64,000 nt of DNA from Burkholderia cepacia ATCC 25416 (GTDB taxonomy: Bacteria > Pseudomonadota > Gammaproteobacteria > Burkholderiales > Burkholderiaceae): the NCBI RefSeq assembly GCF_001411495.1, contig NZ_CP012984.1:145808-209807 (forward strand), in the 5' to 3' direction. This document shows, piece after piece, positions 35,688 through 44,420 of this stretch; position 1 is the stretch's first letter; every line of letters starts with the position of its first letter. The translations under genes were made by a program, and so were the position numbers. The notes beneath the pieces are model-generated. The model was given only the letters and a program-made list of their open reading frames with translations, searched no databases and was not told the origin of the DNA.

Positions 35688-37013
35688 ATGACTCCTCCGC
35701 TACGCCATATCGAAACCCCGGCCACGCTGCCGGCTTCGGCCGATGTCGTCGTGATCGGCGGCGGCATCATCGGCGTCTTCACCGCCTACTATCTGGCCCG
35801 GCGCGGCGTATCGGTCGCGCTCGTCGAGAAGGGGCGCATCGGCGCAGAGCAGTCGAGCCGCAACTGGGGCTGGTGCCGGCAGCAGAACCGCGATGCGCGC
35901 GAGTTGCCGATGGCAAGCAAGAGCATCGACCTGTGGGAACGATTCGCGATCGAATCGGGCGAGGACACGGGTTTTCATCGCTGCGGCCTGTTGTACCTGA
36001 GCAATGACGAGGCCGAGCTGGCCCGTTGGGCCAGCTGGGGCGAGTTCGCGAAGACGGCGGGCGTGGCGACGTACATGCTCGACGGCAAGCAGGCCACCGA
36101 GCGCGGGCACGCGACCGGGCGGCCGTGGAAAGGCGGCGTGTTTTCGCCGACCGACGGCACGGCCGACCCGGAAAAGGCCGCGCCGGCCGTCGCCGCCGCG
36201 CTGATGAAGCTCGGCGGCAGTGTCCACCAGTACTGCGCGGCGCGCGGCATCGAACGCGAGGGCGGACGCGTGAGCGCCGTCGTCACGGAGTCCGGCGTGA
36301 TCAAGACCAAGACCGTCGTGCTCGCGGGCGGCGCCTGGGCGTCGTCGTTCTGCCGCCAGCTCGGCATCCGTTTTCCGCAGGCGTCGATCCGTCAGTCGAT
36401 CCTGAGCGTGTCGCCGGTCGAGCATCCGCTGCCGGATGCGATGTACACGTCCGGCGTGTCCGTGACGCGCCGCAGCGACGGACGCTACGCGCTGGCGATC
36501 AGCGGCCGCGCTCGGGTGGACCTGACGCCGCAGTTCCTGCGATTCGCGCCGCAATTCGTGCCGATGTTCGCGAAGCGCTGGCGCAATCTGCTGCCGGGCG
36601 GGCTCGAAGGGCTGCGCGGCGGCCATGAAACGCTGAAGCGCTGGCGCCTCGATGCGCCGACGCCGATGGAGGCGGTCCGCATCCTGGATCCGAAGCCGGA
36701 CATGTCGACGGTCCACGAAACCTATCGCCGCGCCGTCGAACTGATGCCCGAACTTCGCGACGCGAAGATCACGCACGCGTGGGCCGGGTTCGTCGACAGC
36801 ACGCCGGACGGCGTGCCGGGCATCGGCGAAGTGCCGGGCGTGCCGGGGCTGATCCTCGCGGCGGGCTTTTCCGGCCACGGCTTCGGGATCGGGCCGGGCG
36901 CCGGGCACCTGATCGCGGATCTTGCGACGGGCGCGCCGCCGCTGGTCGATCCGGTGCCGTACCAGCCGGCCCGGTTCAGCGATTCCGCATGGGGCAAGGT
37001 CGCCGATTTCTGA
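35688..37013 (+). CDS. FAD-dependent oxidoreductase, DadA/sarcosine-oxidase-like
   Basis: A 441-residue flavoprotein of the DAO superfamily. The FAD-binding motif is GGGIIGVFTAYYLARRG, the SSRNWGWCRQQNRD segment is near residue 60, and a C-terminal AAGFSGHGFGIGPGAG loop closes the cofactor site. The SRNWG variant separates it from the two PuuB-like proteins in the same operon. It could oxidise a D-amino acid, an N-methyl amino acid or an opine-type secondary amine. The ATG lies two bases behind the cupin stop. Confidence 0.8.
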   Translation: MTPPLRHIETPATLPASADVVVIGGGIIGVFTAYYLARRGVSVALVEKGRIGAEQSSRNWGWCRQQNRDARELPMASKSIDLWERFAIESGEDTGFHRCGLLYLSNDEAELARWASWGEFAKTAGVATYMLDGKQATERGHATGRPWKGGVFSPTDGTADPEKAAPAVAAALMKLGGSVHQYCAARGIEREGGRVSAVVTESGVIKTKTVVLAGGAWASSFCRQLGIRFPQASIRQSILSVSPVEHPLPDAMYTSGVSVTRRSDGRYALAISGRARVDLTPQFLRFAPQFVPMFAKRWRNLLPGGLEGLRGGHETLKRWRLDAPTPMEAVRILDPKPDMSTVHETYRRAVELMPELRDAKITHAWAGFVDSTPDGVPGIGEVPGVPGLILAAGFSGHGFGIGPGAGHLIADLATGAPPLVDPVPYQPARFSDSAWGKVADF

Positions 37014-37106
37014 TGCAAGGCCGCGACGCTCGCACGCGAGCGGCCGGACCGGCGCGGCGAACCTTCGCCGGCCTGACCGTCCGGCGCGGCCACCTGGGAG
37101 TGACGG

Positions 37107-38384
37107 ATGCGTTTCGGTTCCTACTGGCTCGATACGTCGGAGCCATTTGCGAGCAACTCGCCGGCGTTGCGCGACGGCAGTTGCGACGTGCTGGTGGTGG
37201 GCGGCGGGATCACCGGCTCGGCGGCCGCACTGGCGCTGGCCAGGAAAGGGGCGCGCGTGATCGTCTGCGAGGCGGGCACCGTCGGGCAGGCGGCATCGGG
37301 ACGCAACGGCGGTATGTGCAACAACGGCTTCGCGCAGGATTACGCGGCGCTGTCGCAGCGCATCGGCACGGAACTGGCCAATCGGCTCTATCGCGCGTTC
37401 GACGCAGGCGTCGACACGGTCGAGCGGCTGGTCAGGGAGGAGTCGATCGATTGCGATTTCGTGCGCCGCGGCAAGCTCAAGCTCGCGGCGAAACCTGAGC
37501 ATTACGACAAGCTCGCGCGAAGTCAGGCACTGCTCGCGGCGAGCGTGGACCCCGACACGCGCATGGTGACGAAAGCCGAGCTGCGTGACGAGATCGGCTC
37601 GGACCGTTATCACGGCGGGCTGCTGTTCGGCAAGAGTGCCGGGATGCACGTCGGCCGTTACGTGCGCGGCCTGGCACGCGCCGCGCAAGCGCGCGGCGCG
37701 CACGTCCTCGAGCATGCGCCGGTGCTCGGGCTGAAGCGGCAAGCGGGCGGCGCTTACGCGGCGCGTACGCCGCTCGGCGAGATCCGTGCGCGCCAGGTGC
37801 TGCTCGCGAGCGGCATTTCGCAGGTCGGCCCGTTCGGCTGGATTCGCCGCAGGATCGTGCCGGTCGGTGCGTTCATCATCGTCACCGAGCCGTTGCCGGA
37901 CGACCTGCTCGACCGGCTGTTGCCGACGCGCCGGATGGTCACCGACACGAAGAAATTCGTCAATTTCTTTCGCGTCACGCCCGACAACCGGATGCTGTTC
38001 GGCGGCCGCGCGCGGTTCGCCGCGTCGAACCCGCGTTCGGACGAAAAGAGCGGGGCGATCCTGCGGCGGCAGCTGGCCGCCGTGTTTCCCGAACTGGCCG
38101 GCGTACGCATCGACTACTGTTGGGGCGGGATGGTCGACATGACCGCCAACCGACTACCGCGCGCGGGCGAGCGCGACGGCGTGTACTACGCGATGGGCTA
38201 TAGCGGCCACGGCACGCACATGGCCACGCTGATGGGCACGCTGATGGCGGAGATCATGGACGGGCGCGCGGATCTCAACCCCTGGAAAGACTTCGACTGG
38301 CCGGCCATTCCCGGGCACTTCGGCAAACCCTGGTTCCTGCCGTTCGTCGGTGCCTGGTATCGACTCAAGGACACGCTGCAATGA
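37107..38384 (+). CDS. FAD-dependent amine oxidoreductase, PuuB-like (copy 2)
   Basis: A 425-residue paralogue of the oxidase at 33099-34376, the same length, with matching landmarks: SYWLDTSEPF, GGGITGSAAALALARKG, QAASGRNGGMCN, DCDFVRRGKLKLAAKPEHY and YAMGYSGHGTHM. The two were probably made by an old duplication, as many positions differ. The stop overlaps the start of the aldehyde dehydrogenase gene (ATGA), so the aldehyde it makes is most likely passed to that enzyme. The exact amine is unknown. Confidence 0.83.
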   Translation: MRFGSYWLDTSEPFASNSPALRDGSCDVLVVGGGITGSAAALALARKGARVIVCEAGTVGQAASGRNGGMCNNGFAQDYAALSQRIGTELANRLYRAFDAGVDTVERLVREESIDCDFVRRGKLKLAAKPEHYDKLARSQALLAASVDPDTRMVTKAELRDEIGSDRYHGGLLFGKSAGMHVGRYVRGLARAAQARGAHVLEHAPVLGLKRQAGGAYAARTPLGEIRARQVLLASGISQVGPFGWIRRRIVPVGAFIIVTEPLPDDLLDRLLPTRRMVTDTKKFVNFFRVTPDNRMLFGGRARFAASNPRSDEKSGAILRRQLAAVFPELAGVRIDYCWGGMVDMTANRLPRAGERDGVYYAMGYSGHGTHMATLMGTLMAEIMDGRADLNPWKDFDWPAIPGHFGKPWFLPFVGAWYRLKDTLQ

Positions 38385-39838
38385 ATTCACCTGTTGTTCA
38401 CCTGATGCAAAACGGAAGGCTCGATCGCCTCTTCATCGACGGCGACTGGGTCGTGCCCGACGGCGGCGACCGGTTCGTGGTCGTTAGCCCGTCCACTGAA
38501 GACGGACTGTGCGAGATCCCGCTCGGCAACGCGCGCGACGCCGACCGGGCCGTCAGCGCCGCGCGCAGGGCCTTCGAACCGTGGGCGGCCACGTCGCCGC
38601 AGGCGCGCGCCGCGCTGCTCGATCGCGTGCATGCGTTGATGCTGGAGCGCGCGGAGCTGTTCGCCGCGGCGCTGGCCACGGAAATGGGCGCGCCGATCAG
38701 CTATGCGCGCGCCGCGCACGTGCCGCTCGCGGCCGAGCATATCCGCGTCGCGCGCGACAATCTCGCGCGTTATCCGTTCGTCTCGCGGCGCGGAACGACC
38801 GCGATCGTGCGCGAGCCGATCGGCGTGTGCGCGCTGATCACGCCGTGGAACTGGCCGATCTACCAGATCACGGCGAAGGTCGGCCCGGCGCTCGCGGCCG
38901 GCTGTACGGTCGTGCTGAAACCCAGCGAGCTGTCGCCGCTCAGCGCGCTGCTGTTCGCGGAAGTGATCGCCGATGCGGGCGTGCCCGCGGGCGTATTCAA
39001 CCTGGTGAGCGGCGACGGCGCGGTGGTGGGCGCCGCGCTGTCTTCGCACCCGGAAGTCGACATGGTGTCGATCACCGGCTCGACGCGTGCCGGCGTGCTG
39101 GTGGCGCAGGCGGCGGCGCCGACCGTCAAGCGCGTCGCGCAGGAGCTGGGCGGCAAGTCGCCGAACATCGTCTTGCCGGATGCGGACCTGCAGCGGGCCA
39201 TTGCGCCCGGCGTGGCCGCCGCGTTCCGGAACATGGGTCAGTCGTGCAGCGCGCCGACCCGCATGATCGTGCCGCGCAACCTGCTCGGCACGGTCGAGGC
39301 GCTGGCTCTCGCGGCCGCGCAGAAACTGGTGGTCGGCGATCCGTTCGACGAGGCCACGACGCACGGGCCGCTGGCCAATCGCGCGCAGTTCGGGCGGGTC
39401 GCGCAGATGATCGACGTGGGCATCAACGAACGCGCGAAGCTGATCGCGGGCGGCCCCGGCCGGCCCGCGGGGCTCGACAAGGGCTTCTATGCGCGGCCGA
39501 CGATTTTCTCCGACGTGCGCACCGACATGGCGATCGCGCAGCAGGAGATCTTCGGCCCGGTGCTCGCGATCCTGCCTTACGACACCGAGGAAGAAGCGGT
39601 CGCCATCGCGAACGACACGGTCTATGGGCTCGGCGCACACGTGCAGGGCACCGACATGGAGCGCGTACGCGCGGCGGCCGCCCGCATCCGCTCGGGCCAG
39701 GTGCATCTGAACTACCCCGCATGGGACCCTCAGGCGCCGTTCGGCGGATACAAGCAGTCGGGCAACGGTCGCGAATACGGGATCGAAGGGATGGAGGAGT
39801 ATATGGAGGTCAAGTCGGTCCTGGGCTACTACGATTGA
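38381..39838 (+). CDS. Aldehyde dehydrogenase (amine-derived aldehyde, PuuC/BADH type)
   Basis: A 485-residue NAD-dependent aldehyde dehydrogenase. Landmarks are ITPWNWPIYQITAKVG, ITGSTRAG, QELGGKSPN with the glutamate base and MGQSCSAPT with the nucleophile C289. EIFGPVLAI and the C-terminal [15 protein letters not shown] follow. It overlaps the amine oxidase gene by four bases. The last 107 bases have a diverged copy at 42887-42993, on the other side of a foreign insertion. It ends the amine-oxidation operon. Confidence 0.87.
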   Translation: MNSPVVHLMQNGRLDRLFIDGDWVVPDGGDRFVVVSPSTEDGLCEIPLGNARDADRAVSAARRAFEPWAATSPQARAALLDRVHALMLERAELFAAALATEMGAPISYARAAHVPLAAEHIRVARDNLARYPFVSRRGTTAIVREPIGVCALITPWNWPIYQITAKVGPALAAGCTVVLKPSELSPLSALLFAEVIADAGVPAGVFNLVSGDGAVVGAALSSHPEVDMVSITGSTRAGVLVAQAAAPTVKRVAQELGGKSPNIVLPDADLQRAIAPGVAAAFRNMGQSCSAPTRMIVPRNLLGTVEALALAAAQKLVVGDPFDEATTHGPLANRAQFGRVAQMIDVGINERAKLIAGGPGRPAGLDKGFYARPTIFSDVRTDMAIAQQEIFGPVLAILPYDTEEEAVAIANDTVYGLGAHVQGTDMERVRAAAARIRSGQVHLNYPAWDPQAPFGGYKQSGNGREYGIEGMEEYMEVKSVLGYYD

Positions 39839-40085
39839 CGAGGCCATGCGTGAGATGCGGCAGCCGAGATTTGAACTGGTTTGGAACGTGGCAAACAAGG
39901 TGGGTACACCGCGGGCGCCGGAAGGGCTGACTCGACAAACGCGCAGTGAGACCAACTCACGTCTTCGGTTCCACTCGGCTGCGGAACAGCACCGTTTGGA
40001 ATAGTACGCTCAATGAAACAGTAGTGCGTCGTGAGCGTTCCGCCCTCAACGGCGACTCTGCAGACAAGGTGAAGTGAGGTTGCAA
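39839..40085. other. Junction sequence without a recognised gene
   Basis: About 250 bases between the aldehyde dehydrogenase and the broken ABC ATPase. Short frames are open (one reads through FELVWNVANKVGTPRAPEG) but I recognise no family. This is the left edge of the foreign segment. Confidence 0.3.
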
Positions 40086-40470
40086 ATGATCGAAATGACC
40101 GACCTGCACAAAAGCTTCGGCGACGTGCCGGTGCTTAGGGGTATCACGTTGAAGGTAAACGAGTGCGAGGCAGTGTGCTTGAGTCCGGCGTCGGGCTCCG
40201 GCAAGTCGACGCTGCTTCGGTGCATCAATGCGTTCGAGGCCTACGATTCGGGCGAGATTAAACTTCTGCATCAGGTTGTTGAGCAGCGCTCGCGCCATAT
40301 TAATCGGCTTCCCTACAAGGTCGGTATGGAGTTCCAGCGCTTCAACCTGTTCCCATATCGCATAGCGGGAGGAAACGTGATGGAGGGGCCGGCGTAAGTC
40401 AAGCGTGAGCCAGTTGAGCCTGTAGGAGTTCGGTGGAGAAAGTCGCGTGGGCTTCTCTTTGATGAGAGGC
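40086..40470 (+). pseudogene. Polar amino acid ABC transporter ATPase (GlnQ/HisP type), broken
   Basis: The ATG at 40086 opens an ATPase with MIEMTDLHKSFGDVPVLRGI. The Walker A region reads PASGSGKSTLLRCIN and the Q-loop region FQRFNLFPY. The frame ends at GNVMEGPA, where normal proteins continue for another 140 residues. Some homologous codons (VKREPV) follow out of order with stops. The Walker A start SPASGSGKS also departs from the usual GPSGSGKS. The gene is dead and probably came with the foreign segment. Confidence 0.65.
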
Positions 40471-40873
40471 TGCCGGAACTGCTGGATTTTGGCGCGCGAC
40501 GGAGAACGGTGCGCGCTAGTACGAGCGCAGTGAGCTGATCTATACGGGAAACACAAGAACCCTGACTGAGTCAATCGACATTCGCCGCTTCGTAAGCTGA
40601 GCCGCCGGTACACCGGACACTGAGATCGGACGGTCGATCACGACATCGCCCATTGCGCGGCTCTGTAGCGCGATGACAAAGGAAACTGGACTTTTCGTCT
40701 GGAATATCGCCAGAACCATGACTACCGTGCGGTTGGACCATCGACCGAGATGCTTGGAAATTGACGACCGGCTCAAGGCCGAAATTACATCCCTTCGATT
40801 GCGATGGGACGCTGATCAACATTGGAGCCTGGTTCACCGCCAGCAATGCTCAAAAAATAGATAGGTGATGCAA
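40471..40873. other. Gene-free stretch upstream of the reductase gene
   Basis: About 400 bases with lower GC. A minus-strand frame ending at 40540 reads AQLTKRRMSIDSVRVLVFPV near its C-terminus and looks protein-like, but it has no start, and I cannot name a family. The promoter of the next two genes should lie here. Confidence 0.3.
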
Positions 40874-41866
40874 ATGAAAACATTGTTGCTCAAAAAAAAG
40901 GAAGTAAGCCAACTGATATCCATGAAGGAAGTCATCGGTACGGTGGAGGAAGCATACAAAGCCTTCAACAGTGACCAGGTGGTGCAGCCCGACTATATTG
41001 GGATAGATCTCCATCCGCCGCGTGGGGATATCGATTTCAAGCTTGGTTACTACAAGGGCAACGAAATCATCTCCATGAAAGCGTCTTCCGGCGGCTTCCC
41101 CAATAACCCGACAGAGTACGGCGTGCCAAGCGGCATGGGGACGATTCTCCTGTTTGATGCCATGACCTGTGCGCTGATCTGCGTGATGGATGGCAGTTTG
41201 ATCACAGGCCTCAGAACCGGGGCATGCGGAGCCGTGTCGGTCAAAGCACTGGCAAGGAAGAACGCGAAAAAGATCACATCGATCGGAACCGGGAATCAGG
41301 CCCGGATGCAGATCCGTGCAATCAAGGAGGTCATGCAGATCGAAGAGATCCATGCATGGGACCACACTGCGGAGTCTGCGGCAAAGTTCAAAGTGGATAT
41401 CGAACGTGAGTTTGAGATTCCCGTTGTGAGCGCGAATTCCAAGAAAGAAGCAGTTGAGCAGGCGGATATCCTGATTACGACGACACGTGGGAAAGGATCC
41501 CTGGTGGAAGCCGACTGGGTAAAGCCCGGGACACACATCGTTGCGATCGGAACCGATGCAAATGGGAAGCAGGAGTTCGATCCGGAAATCTTCAGGAAAG
41601 CCAAAGTGGTCGTCGACTCGATCATGCAGTGCAGCGAAAAAGGAGAAATCCAGCATCCGTTGAACAAGAACATCATTACCAAAGACAGCATCCATGCAGA
41701 GATCGGCGAGGTCTTGCTGGGCAAAAAGCCTGGTAGAGAGAGTGATGAGGAAATCACGATCTTCGACTCCACCGGGATGGCCATCCAGGACAACACGACG
41801 TCGACGAAAATCTACCGGAACGCCATTGAAAGCAAGGTCGGAACATTCTTCGAGTTTTTTGAATAA
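40874..41866 (+). CDS. Ornithine cyclodeaminase/mu-crystallin-family NAD(P)-dependent imine reductase or cyclodeaminase
   Basis: A 330-residue member of the ornithine cyclodeaminase family, which includes ornithine and ectoine-derivative cyclodeaminases and iminosuccinate reductase. Visible are [14 protein letters not shown] with the conserved lysine, [21 protein letters not shown] and the nucleotide-binding [13 protein letters not shown] 40874 fits an AGGTG site six bases upstream. Codon use is unlike the neighbours: rich in AAA, GAA and ATC, only moderate GC, with many lysines. It is followed after 11 bases by a threonine-dehydratase-like gene. Such pairs act in ectoine (EutBC) or hydroxyaspartate breakdown; which applies is open. 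Confidence 0.82.
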   Translation: MKTLLLKKKEVSQLISMKEVIGTVEEAYKAFNSDQVVQPDYIGIDLHPPRGDIDFKLGYYKGNEIISMKASSGGFPNNPTEYGVPSGMGTILLFDAMTCALICVMDGSLITGLRTGACGAVSVKALARKNAKKITSIGTGNQARMQIRAIKEVMQIEEIHAWDHTAESAAKFKVDIEREFEIPVVSANSKKEAVEQADILITTTRGKGSLVEADWVKPGTHIVAIGTDANGKQEFDPEIFRKAKVVVDSIMQCSEKGEIQHPLNKNIITKDSIHAEIGEVLLGKKPGRESDEEITIFDSTGMAIQDNTTSTKIYRNAIESKVGTFFEFFE

Positions 41867-41877
41867 GGACTTTTCAA

Positions 41878-42849
41878 ATGCGCAACTACCCTACCATCCA
41901 GGACATTCGCGAAGCCCAGGAACGGCTGAAGCCCCACATCAAGCATACGCCGTTATTGCGCGCGGAAAAAATCGAGGACGCCGTTGGTTGCCAGCTCTAT
42001 CTCAAACCTGAAACCCTGCAAATCACGGGCGCCTTCAAGATTCGAGGCGCTCTGAACAAGGCACTGTCACTCACGAGAGATGAAATCGCCAACGGCCTCA
42101 TTGCGACTTCTTCGGGCAATCATGCCCAGGGGATCGCCTATGCCGCCAGGATGCTGGGGGTCAAGGCGATCCTGGTCGTTCCGGTGACTACACCCAAAAT
42201 CAAGATCGAGAACACCAAAGCCATGGGAGCGGAAGTGGTTCTTTTCGATGGCGACACGGCCGCCCGATGGAAAAAGGTGTGCGAGATCGCCGAAGAGAAC
42301 AAGTACGCGGCGATCCACGGCTTCGAGGACCCGCTGGTCATGGCCGGCCAGGGAACCATCGGGTGCGAAATCCTGGCGGATCTGGAGGATGTCGACACCA
42401 TCATCGTTCCCCTGGGCGGCGGCGGCCTGATTTCAGGCATCGCTACCGCCATCAAGGAAACGAAGCCGTCGGTGCGTGTTATCGGCGCAGAGCCCGCCTT
42501 GACCCCGAAGTATTATTACAGCCGGATCAATAAGGAACGCACATCGCTTCCATTGAAAAATACCATTGCGGATGGGGTGCGAATCAGTGTTCCGGGCCAA
42601 AACCCGTATCCCATTATCGAAAAGTATGTGGATGAGATTGTTCTCGTTGAAGACGAACATATCATCGCGGGCATGCGTGCACTCGCCAGGGATGCGAAAT
42701 TGATCGCTGAACCAGCCGCCTCGATTGGTATTGGTGCTTTGCTGGCTGGTTCCATCAAAGTCAAGCCGGATGAAAAAGTGTGCGCGGTTTTGAGTGGCGG
42801 AAACTGGGATTTGTCCGACCTTGCCGACGTATACAAACTGGCTGAGTAA
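41878..42849 (+). CDS. Threonine/hydroxyaspartate dehydratase-like PLP enzyme (fold type II)
   Basis: A 323-residue serine/threonine dehydratase-family lyase. The PLP lysine lies in GAFKIRGALNKA, followed by SSGNHAQGIAYAA, the phosphate-binding glycine loop PLGGGGLISG and the C-terminal SGGNWD. It lacks the ACT regulatory domain of biosynthetic IlvA, so it is a catabolic type. An AAGGAC site precedes the ATG. It pairs with the reductase upstream: together they could deaminate a hydroxy-amino acid and reduce or cyclise the imine, as EutB/EutC or BhcB/BhcD do. Codon use is foreign, as in its partner. Confidence 0.85.
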   Translation: MRNYPTIQDIREAQERLKPHIKHTPLLRAEKIEDAVGCQLYLKPETLQITGAFKIRGALNKALSLTRDEIANGLIATSSGNHAQGIAYAARMLGVKAILVVPVTTPKIKIENTKAMGAEVVLFDGDTAARWKKVCEIAEENKYAAIHGFEDPLVMAGQGTIGCEILADLEDVDTIIVPLGGGGLISGIATAIKETKPSVRVIGAEPALTPKYYYSRINKERTSLPLKNTIADGVRISVPGQNPYPIIEKYVDEIVLVEDEHIIAGMRALARDAKLIAEPAASIGIGALLAGSIKVKPDEKVCAVLSGGNWDLSDLADVYKLAE

Positions 42850-42886
42850 GCTTGTCCGGAAAGGATGTTAAAAGTTCCCCTCCAAG

Positions 42887-42993
42887 AGGCGCCGTTCGGC
42901 GGCTACAAGCAGTCGGGTAACGGTCGCGAGTACGGGGTCGAAGGGATGGAGGAGTACATGGAAATCAAGTCGATCGTCGGCTTTTACGACTGA
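42887..42993 (+). pseudogene. 3' end of a second aldehyde dehydrogenase gene
   Basis: These 107 bases encode [16 protein letters not shown] and a further 20 residues ending IVGFYD and a stop, the C-terminus of an aldehyde dehydrogenase. Against 39732-39838 I count 13 mismatches, most of them silent or conservative. No upstream part exists; the homology starts abruptly after the foreign dehydratase gene. It marks the right border of the inserted segment. Confidence 0.85.
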
Positions 42994-43062
42994 CGCAGCC
43001 GCGGGGTGCGAACGCGGCGGCTGCACGGACTGGAAGCCGCATACTTTTCGAAGGTGCCGAAA

Positions 43063-44250
43063 TTGGAAAAACCAGTCATTCCCGACACGTCGCTGCAAGC
43101 GCATCACGCGCACTGGGCAAGGCTGCGGCGCGATCTGCATGCGCATCCCGAGCTGCGATTCGAAGAACACCGGACCGCCGACGTCGTCGCCCGCGAGCTT
43201 GACGCGCTCGGCTATGCGGTATCGCGTGGGCTGGGCGGCACGGGTGTCGTCGCGAGCCTGCCCGGTGCGGACCCGGCGCGCGGCATCGTGCTGCGGGCGG
43301 ATCTGGATGCGTTGCCGATCCAGGAAGCCAACGACTTCGCGCACGCATCGGGCACGCACGGGATCATGCACGCATGCGGGCATGACGGCCATACCGTCAT
43401 GTTGCTCGGCGCCGCGCGCATCCTGAAGGAACTGCCGCCATTGCCGGGTGCCGTTCATTTCGTGTTTCAACCGGGCGAAGAGGGCGGCGCGGGCGCGCGC
43501 AAGATGATCGACGACGGGTTGTTCGAGCAATACCCGACCGAAGCGGTGTTCGGCATGCACAACTGGCCCGGCTTGCCTGCCGGGCATTTCGGATTGCGTA
43601 CCGGCCCGATCATGGCCGCGGGCTCGCGCTTCAGGATCAAGGTGACCGGCAAGGGCGCGCACGCGGCGCAGCCGCATCTGGGTGTCGATCCCGTGCCGCT
43701 CGCGTGTTCGATGGTGCTGCAGTTTCAGACCATCGCCGCGCGGCACAAGGATCCCGTGGACCCCGCAGTCATTTCCGTCTGCATGATCCATGCGGGCACG
43801 ACGGACAACGTCATTCCGGACAGCGTCGAGCTGCGCGGGACGATCCGCACCCTGTCGTCCGCGTTGCAGCAGAAACTGCAGACAGACGTGCAACTTACGT
43901 GCGAGGGGCTAGCGCGCGCGTATGGCGCGCAGGTCGACGTCGAGTTTTTTCAGTACTACCCAGCGACGGTCAACACGCCGGCCGAGACGGCGTTGTGCGA
44001 AGCGGTGATTCGCGATACGTTCGGTGATGAACGCCTGTACCGCGACGTGCCGCCGAACATGACGTCGGAGGATTTCGGCTTCATGCTGGAGGAGCGGCCC
44101 GGCGCTTACGTGCTGATCGGTAACGCTACGCCGGGCGCGGCCGCACCGTCCCTGCATCACCCGAAATACGATTTCAACGACGAAATCATCCCGGCCGGTG
44201 TCAGGTATTGGGTCGCCCTGGCGCAGCATTACTTCGGGCAATCGTCGTGA
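43063..44250 (+). CDS. M20-family amidohydrolase (hippurate/N-acyl-amino-acid hydrolase type)
   Basis: A metal-dependent amidohydrolase of about 395 residues. Metal-site segments are HAHPELRFEEHRTAD, CGHDGHT, PGEEGGAGA and the late TSEDFGFMLEERPG. The lid-domain segment KGAHAAQPHLGVDP is also present. It would remove an acyl group from an N-acylated amino acid or amine, fitting the nearby amine-oxidation genes. The start is uncertain: TTG 43063 has GAAGGTG upstream and gives the family-like MEKPVIPD start; GTG codons at 43054 and 43006 are alternatives. Confidence 0.85.
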   Translation: MEKPVIPDTSLQAHHAHWARLRRDLHAHPELRFEEHRTADVVARELDALGYAVSRGLGGTGVVASLPGADPARGIVLRADLDALPIQEANDFAHASGTHGIMHACGHDGHTVMLLGAARILKELPPLPGAVHFVFQPGEEGGAGARKMIDDGLFEQYPTEAVFGMHNWPGLPAGHFGLRTGPIMAAGSRFRIKVTGKGAHAAQPHLGVDPVPLACSMVLQFQTIAARHKDPVDPAVISVCMIHAGTTDNVIPDSVELRGTIRTLSSALQQKLQTDVQLTCEGLARAYGAQVDVEFFQYYPATVNTPAETALCEAVIRDTFGDERLYRDVPPNMTSEDFGFMLEERPGAYVLIGNATPGAAAPSLHHPKYDFNDEIIPAGVRYWVALAQHYFGQSS

Positions 44251-44420
44251 ACGCGTGCCTGTAGCCGGTTACCAGCGCTCGCAGGTGCGATGTATGCGCC
44301 ACGAGCATCGGGGCGCGGGCGTCGTCTCGTCGAACAGCCGATTCGATCGCCTTGCGCGCTTCGTCGTGCCCCGTTAACGCTTGCCTGATGAAACCGGAAC
44401 ACGCGTCGGCAGTTCGCGAA

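Noticed and set aside
40874..42849. A beta-hydroxyaspartate cycle (bhcABCD)
   Set aside because: Only a reductase and a dehydratase of the right families are present; the aldolase, the aminotransferase and the regulator are absent.
44204..44410. Minus-strand codons resembling the C-terminal helices of a GntR FCD domain (FIRQALTGHDEARKAIESAVRRDDARA)
   Set aside because: The similarity is short and rests on helix periodicity. The frame overlaps the ends of two real genes and has no DNA-binding part, so I do not annotate it.
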